DNA of 64,000 nt from Citricoccus muralis (GTDB taxonomy: Bacteria; Actinomycetota; Actinomycetes; Actinomycetales; Micrococcaceae), in assembly GCF_029637705.1 (NCBI RefSeq), contig NZ_CP121252.1, positions 372,001-436,000 of the forward strand, written 5' to 3'. The notes beneath the pieces are model-generated. The model was not told the origin of the DNA. It did not search any database and saw only the letters and a list, made by a program, of their open reading frames with translations. The translations under genes and the position numbers were made by a program. This document shows, piece after piece, positions 44,234 through 52,790 of this stretch. Position 1 is the first letter of the stretch, and every line of letters starts with the position of its first letter.

Positions 44234-46138
44234 TCAGTAGCGCTCGATGGCGTACTGGGCGGCCATGCGCACCGGGGCATTCGGTGCACCGTAACCGTTG
44301 TAGCCGGTGCGCCGCTCCACCACTTCGAAGAACACGGTGCCGATGGTGCGAGTGTAGAAGTGTAGGAACTCGCCCTCATCGTCGCGATCGTAGAGCAGGT
44401 GGTGCTCACGCAGGGTGTCCATGAACTTCTCGTCGAGCCGGAACCGGGCCTGCAGATCCTCGTAGTAGTTGTCCGGGACCGGCAGGAATCGCAGGCCGGC
44501 TGCGGCAGCATTGCGGGCCAGCGACACGATGTCATCGGTGGCGAAGGCCAGGTGCTGCGGGTAGGCGGAGCGGCGCATCTGATCGTGGCTGCCGGTGGGT
44601 ACCCGCTCGGTTCCTTGGTTGTGGGTTGGGGCAACATCGAGCACCTGGGGCACCATGTTCAGCGGCAGGCGGATGGTGCCGTCCTCCGTACGCATCACCT
44701 GAGAGCGCACCAGCCCCTGCGGAGAGGGCACCTCGGCCGGGGGCTGGGTGCCCAGGCCGAGGGCCGCGGTGTAGAAGAGGATCGCTTCGTCGAAGTGCTG
44801 CCACGGCTGGGCCAGGTTCACGTGGTCGAGTCCGGTGACCAGCTCGTGTTCGCCGACCGGCTGCTCCGGATCGCCGAACTCGGTGAGCCAGCCGGGGGCC
44901 GAGCCGTTCTGTTCGGGGGCGAAGAACACCTCGGTGCCGTCGGGGGCGAGGACGCCGCGCAGCACCATCTCGTCAGCGCGGTTGGCGCGGTGGGCTGGCG
45001 GGATCTGCAGGTGGCGGGCTCGGTCGGCCGAGGTCTTCGGGTCGGGCAGTTGGAAGCCCAGGCCGGCGATCACCGAGCCGGAGACGCCCAGCGGCAGCTC
45101 GTTGAGCACAATCCGGGCGTCGCCGGAGGCGAAGAGCCGTACATCCTTGGTGCGGTGCATGCCGCGATCGGTGAAGCCCAGCTGCGTGAGCAGGGTGGCG
45201 ATCTCCTCGGTCTCTTCCGCCTTGATTTCGGCGTAGTCCCAGCCAGTCGGTGCGGCCACCGGCTCCAGGGCCTCGAGCGCCATCGTGTTGGCCTCGGACT
45301 GCGGATCGATGCCAGCGGCCGGCAGGGCGGCACAGGTGGCGTCGGCCAGCCACACCAGGGAGCGCAGCGCATCGCGGGTGGTGCGCACGACGTCGGTCTG
45401 GCGGAAGACGTCATTGAAGATCTCCAGAGACACCGGGCCCGTGTAGCCGGCGCGGGTCAGCTCCACCATGAAGTTCACCAGATCAAAGGAACCCTCGCCG
45501 GGAAAGTTGCGGTAGTGGCGCGACCAGGAGAGCAGATCCATCATCATCTCGGGGGCATCCGCCAACTGGAGGAAGAAGATCTTCTCGGCCGGGATGGTGG
45601 AGAACGCCGAGGGGTCCGAGCGCCGGGAGAGGATGTGAAACGAATCCAGACACACGCCCAGGTTCGGGCGGTCGGCCTGCTCAACCAGCGACCAGGCGTG
45701 CTCGTAGGTGTTCACATAGCGCCCCCACGCCAGCGCTTCGTAGGCGAGCCGGATGCCGTACTTCGCACCCAGGTCGGCGGCGCGGCCGAGCTGGTCGATA
45801 GCGACGTCGTCGTTCCAGTCCGTGGCCGTACCGACGTTGGAACAGATCAGGATTAGGTCCATGTCGAGGCGCTGCATCAGCCGGAATTTCTCTTCCAAGC
45901 GGTACAGGTTCTCGGCGAAGACCTCTTCGCTCACACCCTCGAGATCACGGAACGGCTGGTAGAGGTCCAGCGTGATGCCGAGCTCCCGAGCCAGGTCCAC
46001 CACCTGCTCGGGGGAGAGTGGCGAGGTCATCAGGTCCTGCTCGAAGATCTCGACGCCATCGAAGCCAACCTCCGCGGCGGCCCGCATCTTCTCTTCCAGA
46101 GATCCGGAAATGCAGACGGTTGCAATGGACGTGCGCAT
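44234..46138 (-). CDS. qsuB: Bifunctional 3-dehydroshikimate dehydratase / HPPD-like protein
   Basis: 634 residues from the ATG at 46138, which follows GAGGAGT by 4 nt. The N-terminal half is a sugar-isomerase-like TIM barrel (IATVCISGSLEEKMRAAAEVGFDGVEIFEQD, LAYEALAWGRYVNTYEHAW, VSLEIFNDVFR with the metal ligands). The C-terminal half has two VOC repeats like 4-hydroxyphenylpyruvate dioxygenase (GLDHVNLAQPW, PQHLAFATDDIVSLA, GTVFFEVVERRTGYNGYG). This fusion is QsuB, which converts 3-dehydroshikimate to protocatechuate. The shikimate dehydrogenase upstream supplies its substrate. The name given to this family by automatic tools, 4-hydroxyphenylpyruvate dioxygenase, is misleading. Confidence 0.9.
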   Translation of the reverse strand: MRTSIATVCISGSLEEKMRAAAEVGFDGVEIFEQDLMTSPLSPEQVVDLARELGITLDLYQPFRDLEGVSEEVFAENLYRLEEKFRLMQRLDMDLILICSNVGTATDWNDDVAIDQLGRAADLGAKYGIRLAYEALAWGRYVNTYEHAWSLVEQADRPNLGVCLDSFHILSRRSDPSAFSTIPAEKIFFLQLADAPEMMMDLLSWSRHYRNFPGEGSFDLVNFMVELTRAGYTGPVSLEIFNDVFRQTDVVRTTRDALRSLVWLADATCAALPAAGIDPQSEANTMALEALEPVAAPTGWDYAEIKAEETEEIATLLTQLGFTDRGMHRTKDVRLFASGDARIVLNELPLGVSGSVIAGLGFQLPDPKTSADRARHLQIPPAHRANRADEMVLRGVLAPDGTEVFFAPEQNGSAPGWLTEFGDPEQPVGEHELVTGLDHVNLAQPWQHFDEAILFYTAALGLGTQPPAEVPSPQGLVRSQVMRTEDGTIRLPLNMVPQVLDVAPTHNQGTERVPTGSHDQMRRSAYPQHLAFATDDIVSLARNAAAAGLRFLPVPDNYYEDLQARFRLDEKFMDTLREHHLLYDRDDEGEFLHFYTRTIGTVFFEVVERRTGYNGYGAPNAPVRMAAQYAIERY

Positions 46139-46208
46139 CGTACTCCTCATTCGGCGTGTGGCCTGGTGGCTGCTTCTGCCATCGTACTGGGCAAACCGGA
46201 GGCGTGGA

Positions 46209-47084
46209 CTAACCCTGCTGTCCGGCGGAGAGCCGCTGGAAGTGCTCGTTCATCCGAGCCTGGTCTGGGAGGATGCCGGTGATCAGTTTGAACGCGTCCA
46301 CTGCCTGACCCACGGCCATGCCGCCGCCGTCGGCGACCTGAAGGCCACGGGCGCGTGCGGCCTCGATGAGCTCGGTGTTGCGGGGCAGGTAGATGACGTC
46401 CGAAACCCATGAGTTCTCGGGCAGCCAGGTCGGATCCACGGGCAGGCCCGGGTGGATGTTCATGCCCACCGGGGTGCACTGGGCGAAGCCGGTGGCGTCT
46501 TTCAGGGCGGTCTCCAAATTTCCGTGCTCGACGGCGACGACCTGCTGCTGCGGGAACAGCTGTTGCAGGGCTTCGGCGCGCTCGCGGGCACGATCGGCGT
46601 CGAGGTCGATCAGCGTGAGCTTTTCGGCCCCGGCGCGCAGTAGCGCATAGGCGACGGCGGCTCCGGCGCCGCCGGTGCCCAGCTGCACCACGTTGCCGTA
46701 GTCGGGGTTGTCGAGGTTGTGCTCCAGCCCGGTGGTGTATCCGGAGAAGTCGGTGTTGTAGCCGATGGTCTTGCCATCGCGGATCAGCACCGTGTTCACC
46801 GCACCCAGGGCGCGGGCGTCGTCGTCGATCTCATCGAGGTGCTCCATGATGAGCTGCTTGACCGGGTGAGTGATGTTGAAGGCGTTGAATCCCAGCTCGA
46901 CGCCGGTCTTCAGCAGGCGGGAGGCGTGCTCCGGGCTCAGCTCGAGGGCGGTCAGATCCACCGGGCGGTACAGGTAGAGCAGTCCGTGCTCGCGTCCTTC
47001 CTTTTCGTGCATGGGCGGGGACAGCGAGGCGGTGATGCCGTCGCCGATGAGGCCGACCAGGTAGGACTCGGACACAGTGCTCAT
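46209..47084 (-). CDS. qsuD: Shikimate/quinate 5-dehydrogenase
   Basis: 291 residues from the ATG at 47084, with AAAGG 6 nt upstream. The AroE fold is clear: LIGDGITASLSPPMHE (substrate Ser pair), FNITHPVKQ (catalytic Lys), GAVNTV, GYNTDFSG (catalytic Asp), GTGGAGAAVA and GGGMAVGQAVDAFKLITG. The residues after the Rossmann strand (LIDLDADRA) are acidic, favouring NAD over NADP, as in catabolic QsuD. It oxidises shikimate or quinate to the dehydro form used by QsuB, 70 nt downstream. Confidence 0.9.
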   Translation of the reverse strand: MSTVSESYLVGLIGDGITASLSPPMHEKEGREHGLLYLYRPVDLTALELSPEHASRLLKTGVELGFNAFNITHPVKQLIMEHLDEIDDDARALGAVNTVLIRDGKTIGYNTDFSGYTTGLEHNLDNPDYGNVVQLGTGGAGAAVAYALLRAGAEKLTLIDLDADRARERAEALQQLFPQQQVVAVEHGNLETALKDATGFAQCTPVGMNIHPGLPVDPTWLPENSWVSDVIYLPRNTELIEAARARGLQVADGGGMAVGQAVDAFKLITGILPDQARMNEHFQRLSAGQQG

Positions 47085-47127
47085 AAGGTTGCCTTTCTCA
47101 AAGGTGCAGACAGGACAGCACAACGGC

Positions 47128-47143
47128 TTGCAACCGGTTGCGG
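47128..47143 (-). promoter_or_regulatory. LacI-type palindromic operator
   Basis: TTGCAACCGGTTGCGG contains a perfect 12-bp palindrome GCAACCGGTTGC centred on CpG, the form of LacI/GalR-family operators. It lies about 45 bp upstream of the qsuD start codon. No LacI-family gene is in the window. Confidence 0.5.
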
Positions 47144-47244
47144 TGATCTGGCCAATAGTCTAACCCGATGAGGCCGGGTCCCGCCCGCGCTCGTGTAAGC
47201 CCGTAGATCAGGACGCAGGATCGAGGGGAGTTTAGGATGGTTCT

Positions 47245-47829
47245 ATGACTACTGAGAACTCCGCCGTGCACGACCATGCCGCCGACCGTGAACGCTTGCG
47301 CCAGCTGATCAGTGAGCTGGCCGTGGTGCGTGGCAAGGTCACGCTTTCTTCCGGCAAAGAGGCCGACTATTACATCGATCTGCGCCGCATCACCCTGCAC
47401 CACGAAGCTGCGCCGCTGGTGGGTCGGGTCATGCTAAACCTCCTCGACGAGGCCGGCATTGAGTTCGAAGCCGCCGGGGGGCTCACCATGGGCGCCGACC
47501 CGGTGGGCACCTCGATGCTACACGCCGCGGGTGCGGCCGGGCGCGAGCTCGACGCGTTCGTGGTGCGCAAGCAGCAGAAGTCCTACGGCATGGGTCGCCA
47601 GGTTGAAGGCCCGGGTGTGGACGGACGCAAAGTCGTCGTGCTGGAAGACACCTCCACGACGGGCGGTTCCGCACTGACTGCGGTAGAAGGGGTGCGCGCT
47701 GCTGGCGGCGACATCCAAGCCGTGGCGGTGATTGTGGACCGTGACACCGGTGCTGCCGAGCGCATCGCCGATGAAGCCGGGGTGCCCTACCTGTTCGCCT
47801 ACTCCAAGTCCGACCTCGGTCTGGACTGA
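47245..47829 (+). CDS. pyrE: Orotate phosphoribosyltransferase
   Basis: 194 residues. KVTLSSGKEADYYIDLRRITLH is the PyrE N-terminal motif. The PRPP-binding loop is VVVLEDTSTTGGSALTAVEGVRAAGG and FVVRKQQKSYGMGRQVEG the flexible catalytic loop. It joins orotate to PRPP to make OMP in pyrimidine synthesis. TAGGAT ends 6 nt before the ATG (leaderless). Other pyr genes are not in the window. Confidence 0.95.
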   Translation: MTTENSAVHDHAADRERLRQLISELAVVRGKVTLSSGKEADYYIDLRRITLHHEAAPLVGRVMLNLLDEAGIEFEAAGGLTMGADPVGTSMLHAAGAAGRELDAFVVRKQQKSYGMGRQVEGPGVDGRKVVVLEDTSTTGGSALTAVEGVRAAGGDIQAVAVIVDRDTGAAERIADEAGVPYLFAYSKSDLGLD

Positions 47830-47846
47830 AGAGATAGGCTGAAATC

Positions 47847-48188
47847 ATGACTGAGAAGAACGACACCAGCCTGTTGCCCGCTGCCGACACTGTCGACACC
47901 GCTCCGGTGGTGATCGCCGGACTGATCGGCGGATTTGCCGCCGCTCGTGTGACCAAGGTGCGCGCTCTGGGCGGTGTGGTCCTCGGTGCTGCCGGTGTGT
48001 ACGCCGGGCGCACCTGGGCCGCAAAGCGCGGTGCTGGCACCACCGCCGCACTGTCGGCGGTGTACCTGCTCGGCTTCGGCCTCTCGCACCCGCTGGCCAA
48101 GAAGATCGGCGCGTGGCCTGCCGTGCTGACCGTGACCGGGGTGGCTTCCGGTGCCGCATGGGCACTGTCTGACCGTCCGCATGCCTGA
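47847..48188 (+). CDS. Small membrane protein, unknown function
   Basis: 113 residues, Ala/Gly/Val-rich, with three likely membrane segments (VVIAGLIGGFAAARVT, TTAALSAVYLLGFGLSHPLA, PAVLTVTGVASGAAWALS). I do not recognise a family. TAGGCT (47835-47840) ends 6 nt before the ATG, a leaderless start close behind pyrE. The next gene begins inside its last codons. Confidence 0.75.
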   Translation: MTEKNDTSLLPAADTVDTAPVVIAGLIGGFAAARVTKVRALGGVVLGAAGVYAGRTWAAKRGAGTTAALSAVYLLGFGLSHPLAKKIGAWPAVLTVTGVASGAAWALSDRPHA

Positions 48189-48813
48189 GGAGGCTGAGCC
48201 CCGCGAAGTCGGGGTGGGGCCGTGGGAAGGACCGTGGCCCGAAGGGGACCACTGGGATCCTGAGCTGTTGCGCGAGGGAGACCGGCGCAACGTCCTTGAT
48301 CACTACCGGTACTGGTCACTCGACGCGATCGTGGCCGATCTGGACACGCGACGCCATGGTTTGCACGTGGCGATCGAGAACTGGCAGCACGACATGAACA
48401 TCGGCACCGTCGTGCGTGCGGCGAATGCTTTCAACGCCGCGGGGGTGCACATCATCGGTCGCCGCCGCTGGAACCGGCGCGGGGCCATGGTCACCGACCG
48501 GTACATGCACGTGCACCACCACGCGACTGTGGCGGACTTCCTGCGCTGGGCCAAGGCCGAGAACCTACCCGTGCTGGGCGTGGACCTGTTCCCGGACTCG
48601 GTGCCGATCGAAACCTATTCCTTCCCAGAGCGGTGCGTGCTGGTTTTCGGCCAGGAGGGTCCGGGGCTTTCAGAGGAGATTCACCAGGGTGCGGTGGCTA
48701 CATTGTCGATTGCCCAGTTCGGCTCCACTCGATCGATTAATGCCGGGGTCGCTGCCGGCATTGCGATGCATTCCTGGGTTCGACAGCACGCCGAGATCCC
48801 CGGAGGTCCCTAG
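48181..48813 (+). CDS. TrmH/SpoU family RNA 2'-O-methyltransferase
   Basis: 210 residues from the ATG at 48181, which overlaps the preceding gene by 8 nt. SPOUT-knot motifs are: HDMNIGTVVRAANAFNAAGVHIIG (motif 1, Asn/Arg), CVLVFGQEGPGLSEEIH (motif 2) and IAQFGSTRSINAGVAAGIAMHSW (motif 3). It methylates a ribose 2'-OH in tRNA or rRNA using S-adenosylmethionine. The exact target is not clear from sequence. The longer in-frame start at 48151 lies within the previous gene. Confidence 0.92.
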   Translation: MPEEAEPREVGVGPWEGPWPEGDHWDPELLREGDRRNVLDHYRYWSLDAIVADLDTRRHGLHVAIENWQHDMNIGTVVRAANAFNAAGVHIIGRRRWNRRGAMVTDRYMHVHHHATVADFLRWAKAENLPVLGVDLFPDSVPIETYSFPERCVLVFGQEGPGLSEEIHQGAVATLSIAQFGSTRSINAGVAAGIAMHSWVRQHAEIPGGP

Positions 48814-48817
48814 CCCC

Positions 48818-49363
48818 TCAGTTGAAGATCGCCATATACAGATTGAGCGTGCTGGCGTAGGTCACCCACAGCAGATAGGGAAGGAACAGCACCGCGGCGA
48901 GGGTGCGTACGTTCCAGAAACTGCGGATCGTCATCACCAGACCGACCAGCAGGGCGACGATGATCGCGAACGAGAGCCACAGGGCGGCGGCACCCAGAAG
49001 GGGATAGCCGCCGAAGAAAGTGGGGCTCCATACCGCGTTGAGTGCCAGCTGAATGATGAACCAGGCCAGCGCGGTGCGGCGTCCCGACGACGCCGGGCGA
49101 AGCCAGACGAGCCAGGTTGCGAAACCCATGGTCAGGTACAGCGCCGTCCAGACGGGACCGAACACCGCGTTCGGCGGCGTCCAGGGGGCCTGATTGGCCG
49201 AGGCGTACCAGCCGTCGACCTGGTCTGCGGTGAGCAGGCTGCCGACGAAGCCCACCAGCAGCGGAACCAGCAGGAATACGATCAACATCGTGACCGTCAG
49301 TGCCGGATGCCGGTGCTGGGAGCTGTGCGATGTGGCGTCAGTATTGCCGGCAACGGTCTCCAT
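48818..49363 (-). CDS. TspO/MBR family membrane protein
   Basis: 181 residues, five membrane segments. Hallmark motifs of the family: VGFVGSLLT, WYASANQAPWTPPNAVFGPVWTALYLTMG, ALNAVWSPTFFG and the last segment LPYLLWVTYASTLNLYM. TspO proteins bind porphyrins and other planar tetrapyrroles and respond to light or oxygen stress. It is convergent with the TrmH gene (4 nt). Confidence 0.93.
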   Translation of the reverse strand: METVAGNTDATSHSSQHRHPALTVTMLIVFLLVPLLVGFVGSLLTADQVDGWYASANQAPWTPPNAVFGPVWTALYLTMGFATWLVWLRPASSGRRTALAWFIIQLALNAVWSPTFFGGYPLLGAAALWLSFAIIVALLVGLVMTIRSFWNVRTLAAVLFLPYLLWVTYASTLNLYMAIFN

Positions 49364-49416
49364 AACTTCATCGCATCACGGACCGCGGCCTTGAGCCACC
49401 TTTCAGCGTCGGATCA

Positions 49417-50781
49417 TCAGAACTGCCAGCAGTGATTCGACGAGGATTTCCCAGCGAACTGACGGTTCAAGAAGGTCAGCATCGGAACGAACGACCCCGC
49501 ATATCCACCAAGATGAGTCGGCATGAGCGAATGATGGAAAGTGACCTCAGTTCCCGCAGAGCACCAGCGTCCCGCTAGTTCTCGTCCTGTGCGGTAGGGG
49601 ATTACGTCGTCGGTCAGGGAATGGTTGATCAGCGTCGGCACCGCCGGAGCCGCGTCGATGCCCAGCTTCTGGGCGTTCAGAATCTCGTCGAAGGGTGCGC
49701 GCTGGGCGACCTCGGTGAAGGACGCACCATCCTGTGTCAGTGTCGTCGAATCCACGGGGGTGCTGGAGAAGAGTGCGTGCAGGGTGCACTTGGACGCGAT
49801 CTCATCGAAAAGCTGCTCGCCGTCTTCGTTCAGGATGCTGCTGCGATCAATGCCGTATCGATCGCTGAATCCCTCCAGTGCGAACACGAGGAAGGGGTAG
49901 TAGATAGAGTTGTCGATCTTCGCCGCGACCTGTTGAAGATCAGCCGGGGGTGCTCCAACCACGGCAGCCGTCAAAGGCAGCTCCGGAGCGTAGTCGTCGG
50001 CCAGCTCCGAGGCGGCACCCGCGCCGCCACCGCCCTGGGAGTATCCGACCACGGCAACGGGAGACTCGGCGTCGATGGTGTCAATGCCCGCCTGCGTGGC
50101 GGCGCGCGCCGCGTCGAGCACAGCGTGTCCCTGGTCGAGACGGTTCATGTACGTGTGAACGCCTGCGGTGCCGAGACCGATGTAGTCGGTGACGACCACG
50201 TTGTAGCCGGCCAGCAGCAAGGCGTTGACCGCGGCGGACTCGTAGTTGGTCCCTGATTCGCCCTGAACGCTGGGGGCACACTGATTGGCTGCGCCCTGGG
50301 TGCCGACGGCGTACGTGACGAGCGGGCGCGGGCCCTCTCCCTGCCAGCTGCTCTTGGATTCGAGCACGGTGCCGGTGACGCCGACCAGCTCGCCGTGGGA
50401 GGTGGTGGACGAGTACATGATGCGTGTGGCGGACGAACCCAGCCGGACGGCGCGAGTCGGGCCCAGGAAGAAGTCGGCGTCTTCCTGGCGAATCAGCTCG
50501 CCGGGTGAGGCGGGCAGGGTCTCCGGCTGCGCATAGAACGCGGACGGCAGGGCGTCAGGGCCATCGGTGTCGAGCATCTGAGGTGCTGGCTGGGCCGGTG
50601 CTGCGGCGTCCGGCTGAGGAGCCGTGGCATCCTGGGGCGCCTCTGTGTCGGAGACAACCTCATCCGCTTGTGCGGTGGGCAGCGCGGTGGCGATCAGCGC
50701 GAAGGCTGCCGCCGTTCCGGCCAGTGTGCGCCAGCGGGCGCGTCTGTTCGTGCGGGCAGAGTGCTGGATGTGTGGGGGCAT
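49417..50781 (-). CDS. Secreted lipase (LIP family)
   Basis: 454 residues. Signal peptide with basic head and hydrophobic core AAAFALIATALPTAQA (cleavage about residue 39), then an Ala/Pro/Asp-rich linker. The alpha/beta-hydrolase core matches secretory lipases (PF03583): LVTYAVGTQG, NVVVTDYIGLGTAG, nucleophile elbow VVGYSQGGGGAGAA, and a C-terminal His in MPTHLGGYAG. Catalytic Asp probably lies in SLTDDVIP. It would hydrolyse lipids or esters outside the cell. Confidence 0.9.
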   Translation of the reverse strand: MPPHIQHSARTNRRARWRTLAGTAAAFALIATALPTAQADEVVSDTEAPQDATAPQPDAAAPAQPAPQMLDTDGPDALPSAFYAQPETLPASPGELIRQEDADFFLGPTRAVRLGSSATRIMYSSTTSHGELVGVTGTVLESKSSWQGEGPRPLVTYAVGTQGAANQCAPSVQGESGTNYESAAVNALLLAGYNVVVTDYIGLGTAGVHTYMNRLDQGHAVLDAARAATQAGIDTIDAESPVAVVGYSQGGGGAGAASELADDYAPELPLTAAVVGAPPADLQQVAAKIDNSIYYPFLVFALEGFSDRYGIDRSSILNEDGEQLFDEIASKCTLHALFSSTPVDSTTLTQDGASFTEVAQRAPFDEILNAQKLGIDAAPAVPTLINHSLTDDVIPYRTGRELAGRWCSAGTEVTFHHSLMPTHLGGYAGSFVPMLTFLNRQFAGKSSSNHCWQF

Positions 50782-50986
50782 CAGGGAACCTCTTCTCCGG
50801 CGTAGATGTGACGCAGCTCACGACACAATGTCCCCGACGCTACCGACAAGTCACGTTCGCGTCTACCTGCGTCGTTCGGTATCGGGTATCTGGATCTGGC
50901 GTCGCGGACACCGGAGCGGTCTACATTGAGGGCTCCTCTGGATAGACTGACAAGGAATCGTCGACGATCTGATCAAGGAGACCTCC
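50782..50986 (+). promoter_or_regulatory. Divergent promoter region between lipase and fba
   Basis: No gene is seen. TAGACT (50943-50948) could be the -10 of fba, giving an untranslated leader of about 35 nt that ends with the AAGGAG ribosome site at 50975-50980. No operator is evident. Confidence 0.4.
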
Positions 50987-52009
50987 ATGCCTATCGCTTC
51001 CCCGGACAAGTACGCAGAGATGATCGATTCCGCCAAGAACGGCGGTTATGCGTATCCGGCGGTGAATGTCACCAGCTCCCAGACCCTCAACGCGGCGATC
51101 CGCGGTTTCGCCGAGGCCGGTTCGGACGGCATCATCCAGGCCTCCACCGGTGGCGCGCAGTACTTCTCCGGTTCGTCTGTGAAGGACATGGTCATCGGCT
51201 CACTGGCCATGGTGGCCTTCGCCCGCGAAGTGGCCAAGAGTTACGACGTCAACATTGCCCTGCACACCGACCACTGCCCCAAGGATAAGCTCGACGGCTT
51301 CGTCATGCCGTTGCTTGAGGCCTCCGCGGCCGAGGTCAAGGCTGGCCGCGACCCGTTCTTCAACTCGCACATGTGGGATGGTTCGGCCGAGACGCTGGAA
51401 GAGAACCTGCGCATCGGCCAGGATCTGCTGGCCCGCACCCGTGACAACCACCAGATTCTCGAAGTCGAGATCGGCGTGGTCGGCGGCGAAGAAGACGGAG
51501 TGGCCAACGAAATCAACGACAAGCTCTACACCTCGGTGGCGGACGGCATGGCCACGGTGGAGGCCCTCGGTTCCGGCGAAAACGGCCGCTACCTGACCGC
51601 GCTGACCTTCGGCAACGTGCACGGCGTCTACAAGCCCGGCAACGTGAAGCTGCGCCCGGAGATCCTCGACGAGATCCAGCGCGAGGTCGGTGCCAAGCTG
51701 GGCAAGGATCGCCCCTTCGACCTGGTCTTCCACGGCGGCTCCGGCTCCACCGAGCAGGAAATCGCCGACGCCGTCTCCTACGGTGTGATCAAGATGAACA
51801 TCGACACCGATACCCAGTACGCCTTCACCCGTCCGGTGGTGGCGCACATGTTTACCCACTACGACGGTGTGCTGAAGGTCGACGGCGAAGTCGGCAACAA
51901 GAAACTCTACGATCCGCGCACCTGGGGTGCCAAGGCCGAAGAGTCTATGGCTGCACGCATCGTCGAGGCGTGCCAGAACCTGGGCTCGGCCGGCAAGAGC
52001 ATCAAGTAA
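50987..52009 (+). CDS. fba: Class II fructose-bisphosphate aldolase
   Basis: 340 residues. AYPAVNVTSSQTLNAAIRGFAEAGSDGIIQAS, the zinc-binding ALHTDHCPKDKLDGF, HMWDGSAETLEENL, TFGNVHGVYKPGNVKLRPEIL and VFHGGSGSTEQEI are the class II motifs, actinobacterial type with IKMNIDTDTQYAFTRPV. It cleaves fructose-1,6-bisphosphate into DHAP and glyceraldehyde-3-phosphate. AAGGAG lies 7 nt before the ATG; codon use is strongly biased, as for a highly expressed gene. Confidence 0.97.
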   Translation: MPIASPDKYAEMIDSAKNGGYAYPAVNVTSSQTLNAAIRGFAEAGSDGIIQASTGGAQYFSGSSVKDMVIGSLAMVAFAREVAKSYDVNIALHTDHCPKDKLDGFVMPLLEASAAEVKAGRDPFFNSHMWDGSAETLEENLRIGQDLLARTRDNHQILEVEIGVVGGEEDGVANEINDKLYTSVADGMATVEALGSGENGRYLTALTFGNVHGVYKPGNVKLRPEILDEIQREVGAKLGKDRPFDLVFHGGSGSTEQEIADAVSYGVIKMNIDTDTQYAFTRPVVAHMFTHYDGVLKVDGEVGNKKLYDPRTWGAKAEESMAARIVEACQNLGSAGKSIK

Positions 52010-52024
52010 GTAGGTGGATCGACG

Positions 52025-52378
52025 ATGGGCATGATTCCTTGGTTTGCCTGGATCGCCATTGTGGCGATCATCGTCTGGGGTATCACGATGGTGGTCGGAA
52101 CGCTGACCGGCCGTGATCTACCGGGAAGCGGTTCCTCCGAAGAGCTGGAGAAGCTGAAGAAGCGCGTCAAGAAACTGGAATCCCAGGTCGGTTCCGGAGC
52201 GATCGAGGCTGGTGCTGGTGGGGACGATAACGTCCGTGCCGAGCTGGAGGCCCGGCTCGAACGTCTCGAGATCCGTGCGCAGAAGCGCGACGACCAGGCG
52301 CAGAAGCATGACGACTGGCTGCGCCGTGCCGAGGAGCTCTCTGCCGAGACCAAGAAACAGGATCCTGACGTCCGCTGA
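52025..52378 (+). CDS. Small membrane-anchored coiled-coil protein
   Basis: 117 residues. One N-terminal membrane helix (WFAWIAIVAIIVWGITMVVGTLTG) is followed by two heptad-rich stretches (EELEKLKKRVKKLESQ and RAELEARLERLEIRAQKR) predicted as coiled coil. No family recognised; it resembles small divisome or envelope proteins with a single helix and coiled coil. It lies 15 nt after fba and is probably cotranscribed. Confidence 0.75.
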   Translation: MGMIPWFAWIAIVAIIVWGITMVVGTLTGRDLPGSGSSEELEKLKKRVKKLESQVGSGAIEAGAGGDDNVRAELEARLERLEIRAQKRDDQAQKHDDWLRRAEELSAETKKQDPDVR

Positions 52379-52403
52379 ACATTGCGCTGAAATAATAGAT
52401 TCT

Positions 52404-52446
52404 CGAGGTCGGGGGCTCGTCACGGGCTCTCGACCTCGCTGTTTAT
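52404..52446 (+). terminator. Rho-independent-like terminator after fba and the coiled-coil gene
   Basis: An 8-bp perfect stem CGAGGTCG (52404-52411) / CGACCTCG (52431-52438) is followed by CTGTTTAT. It lies 26 nt after the coiled-coil gene stop and before the glycine riboswitch leader. Confidence 0.55.
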
Positions 52447-52559
52447 CTTGGATTTTGCGCCAACGAGGGTATCCGCTGGTGTGGTACGGATTATCAGCGG
52501 AAAAATAATTGTGTGACGCACGCCATAATTCGGTGTATGCTGATCATCAATCCGCCACA

Positions 52560-52790
52560 TCGCTGCTGGAGAGATCCCTGCTGTTGAGCAGGGGCGCCGA
52601 AGGAGCAATTGCCCGAAAAACTCTCAGGCACCCGGACAGTAGCGACCGTGCGGACTCTGGAGAGCAGGCGCGTTGAACGCGTCTCACCGACGGGGCAAGC
52701 GGCCCATCCTCAGCCGCCAATCTCTCAGGTTAGCAACAGAGGGGCTCGCAACGTTCTTGTTCATATTCTCCGAACACGGAAGAGCCTCCC
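52560..52790 (+). ncRNA. Tandem glycine riboswitch
   Basis: Two glycine aptamers in series. The first (52568-52630) has GGAGAG, GCGCCGAAGGAGCAA and CTCTCAGGCA; the second (from about 52658) has GGAGAG, CACCGACGGGGCAAG and AATCTCTCAGGT, ending in ACAGAGGGG. These are the paired motifs of the glycine riboswitch. The expression platform could be GGGGCTC (52742-52748) pairing with GAGCCTC (52781-52787) just upstream of the start codon at 52791, hiding the GGAAG ribosome site; this pairing is my reading, not tested. It controls the DUF5058-like gene and the operon after it. Confidence 0.9.

Noticed and set aside
44234-46138. 4-hydroxyphenylpyruvate dioxygenase of tyrosine breakdown
   Set aside because: The N-terminal isomerase-like dehydratase domain and the neighbouring shikimate dehydrogenase identify the QsuB fusion; the dioxygenase-like half is only its C-terminal part.
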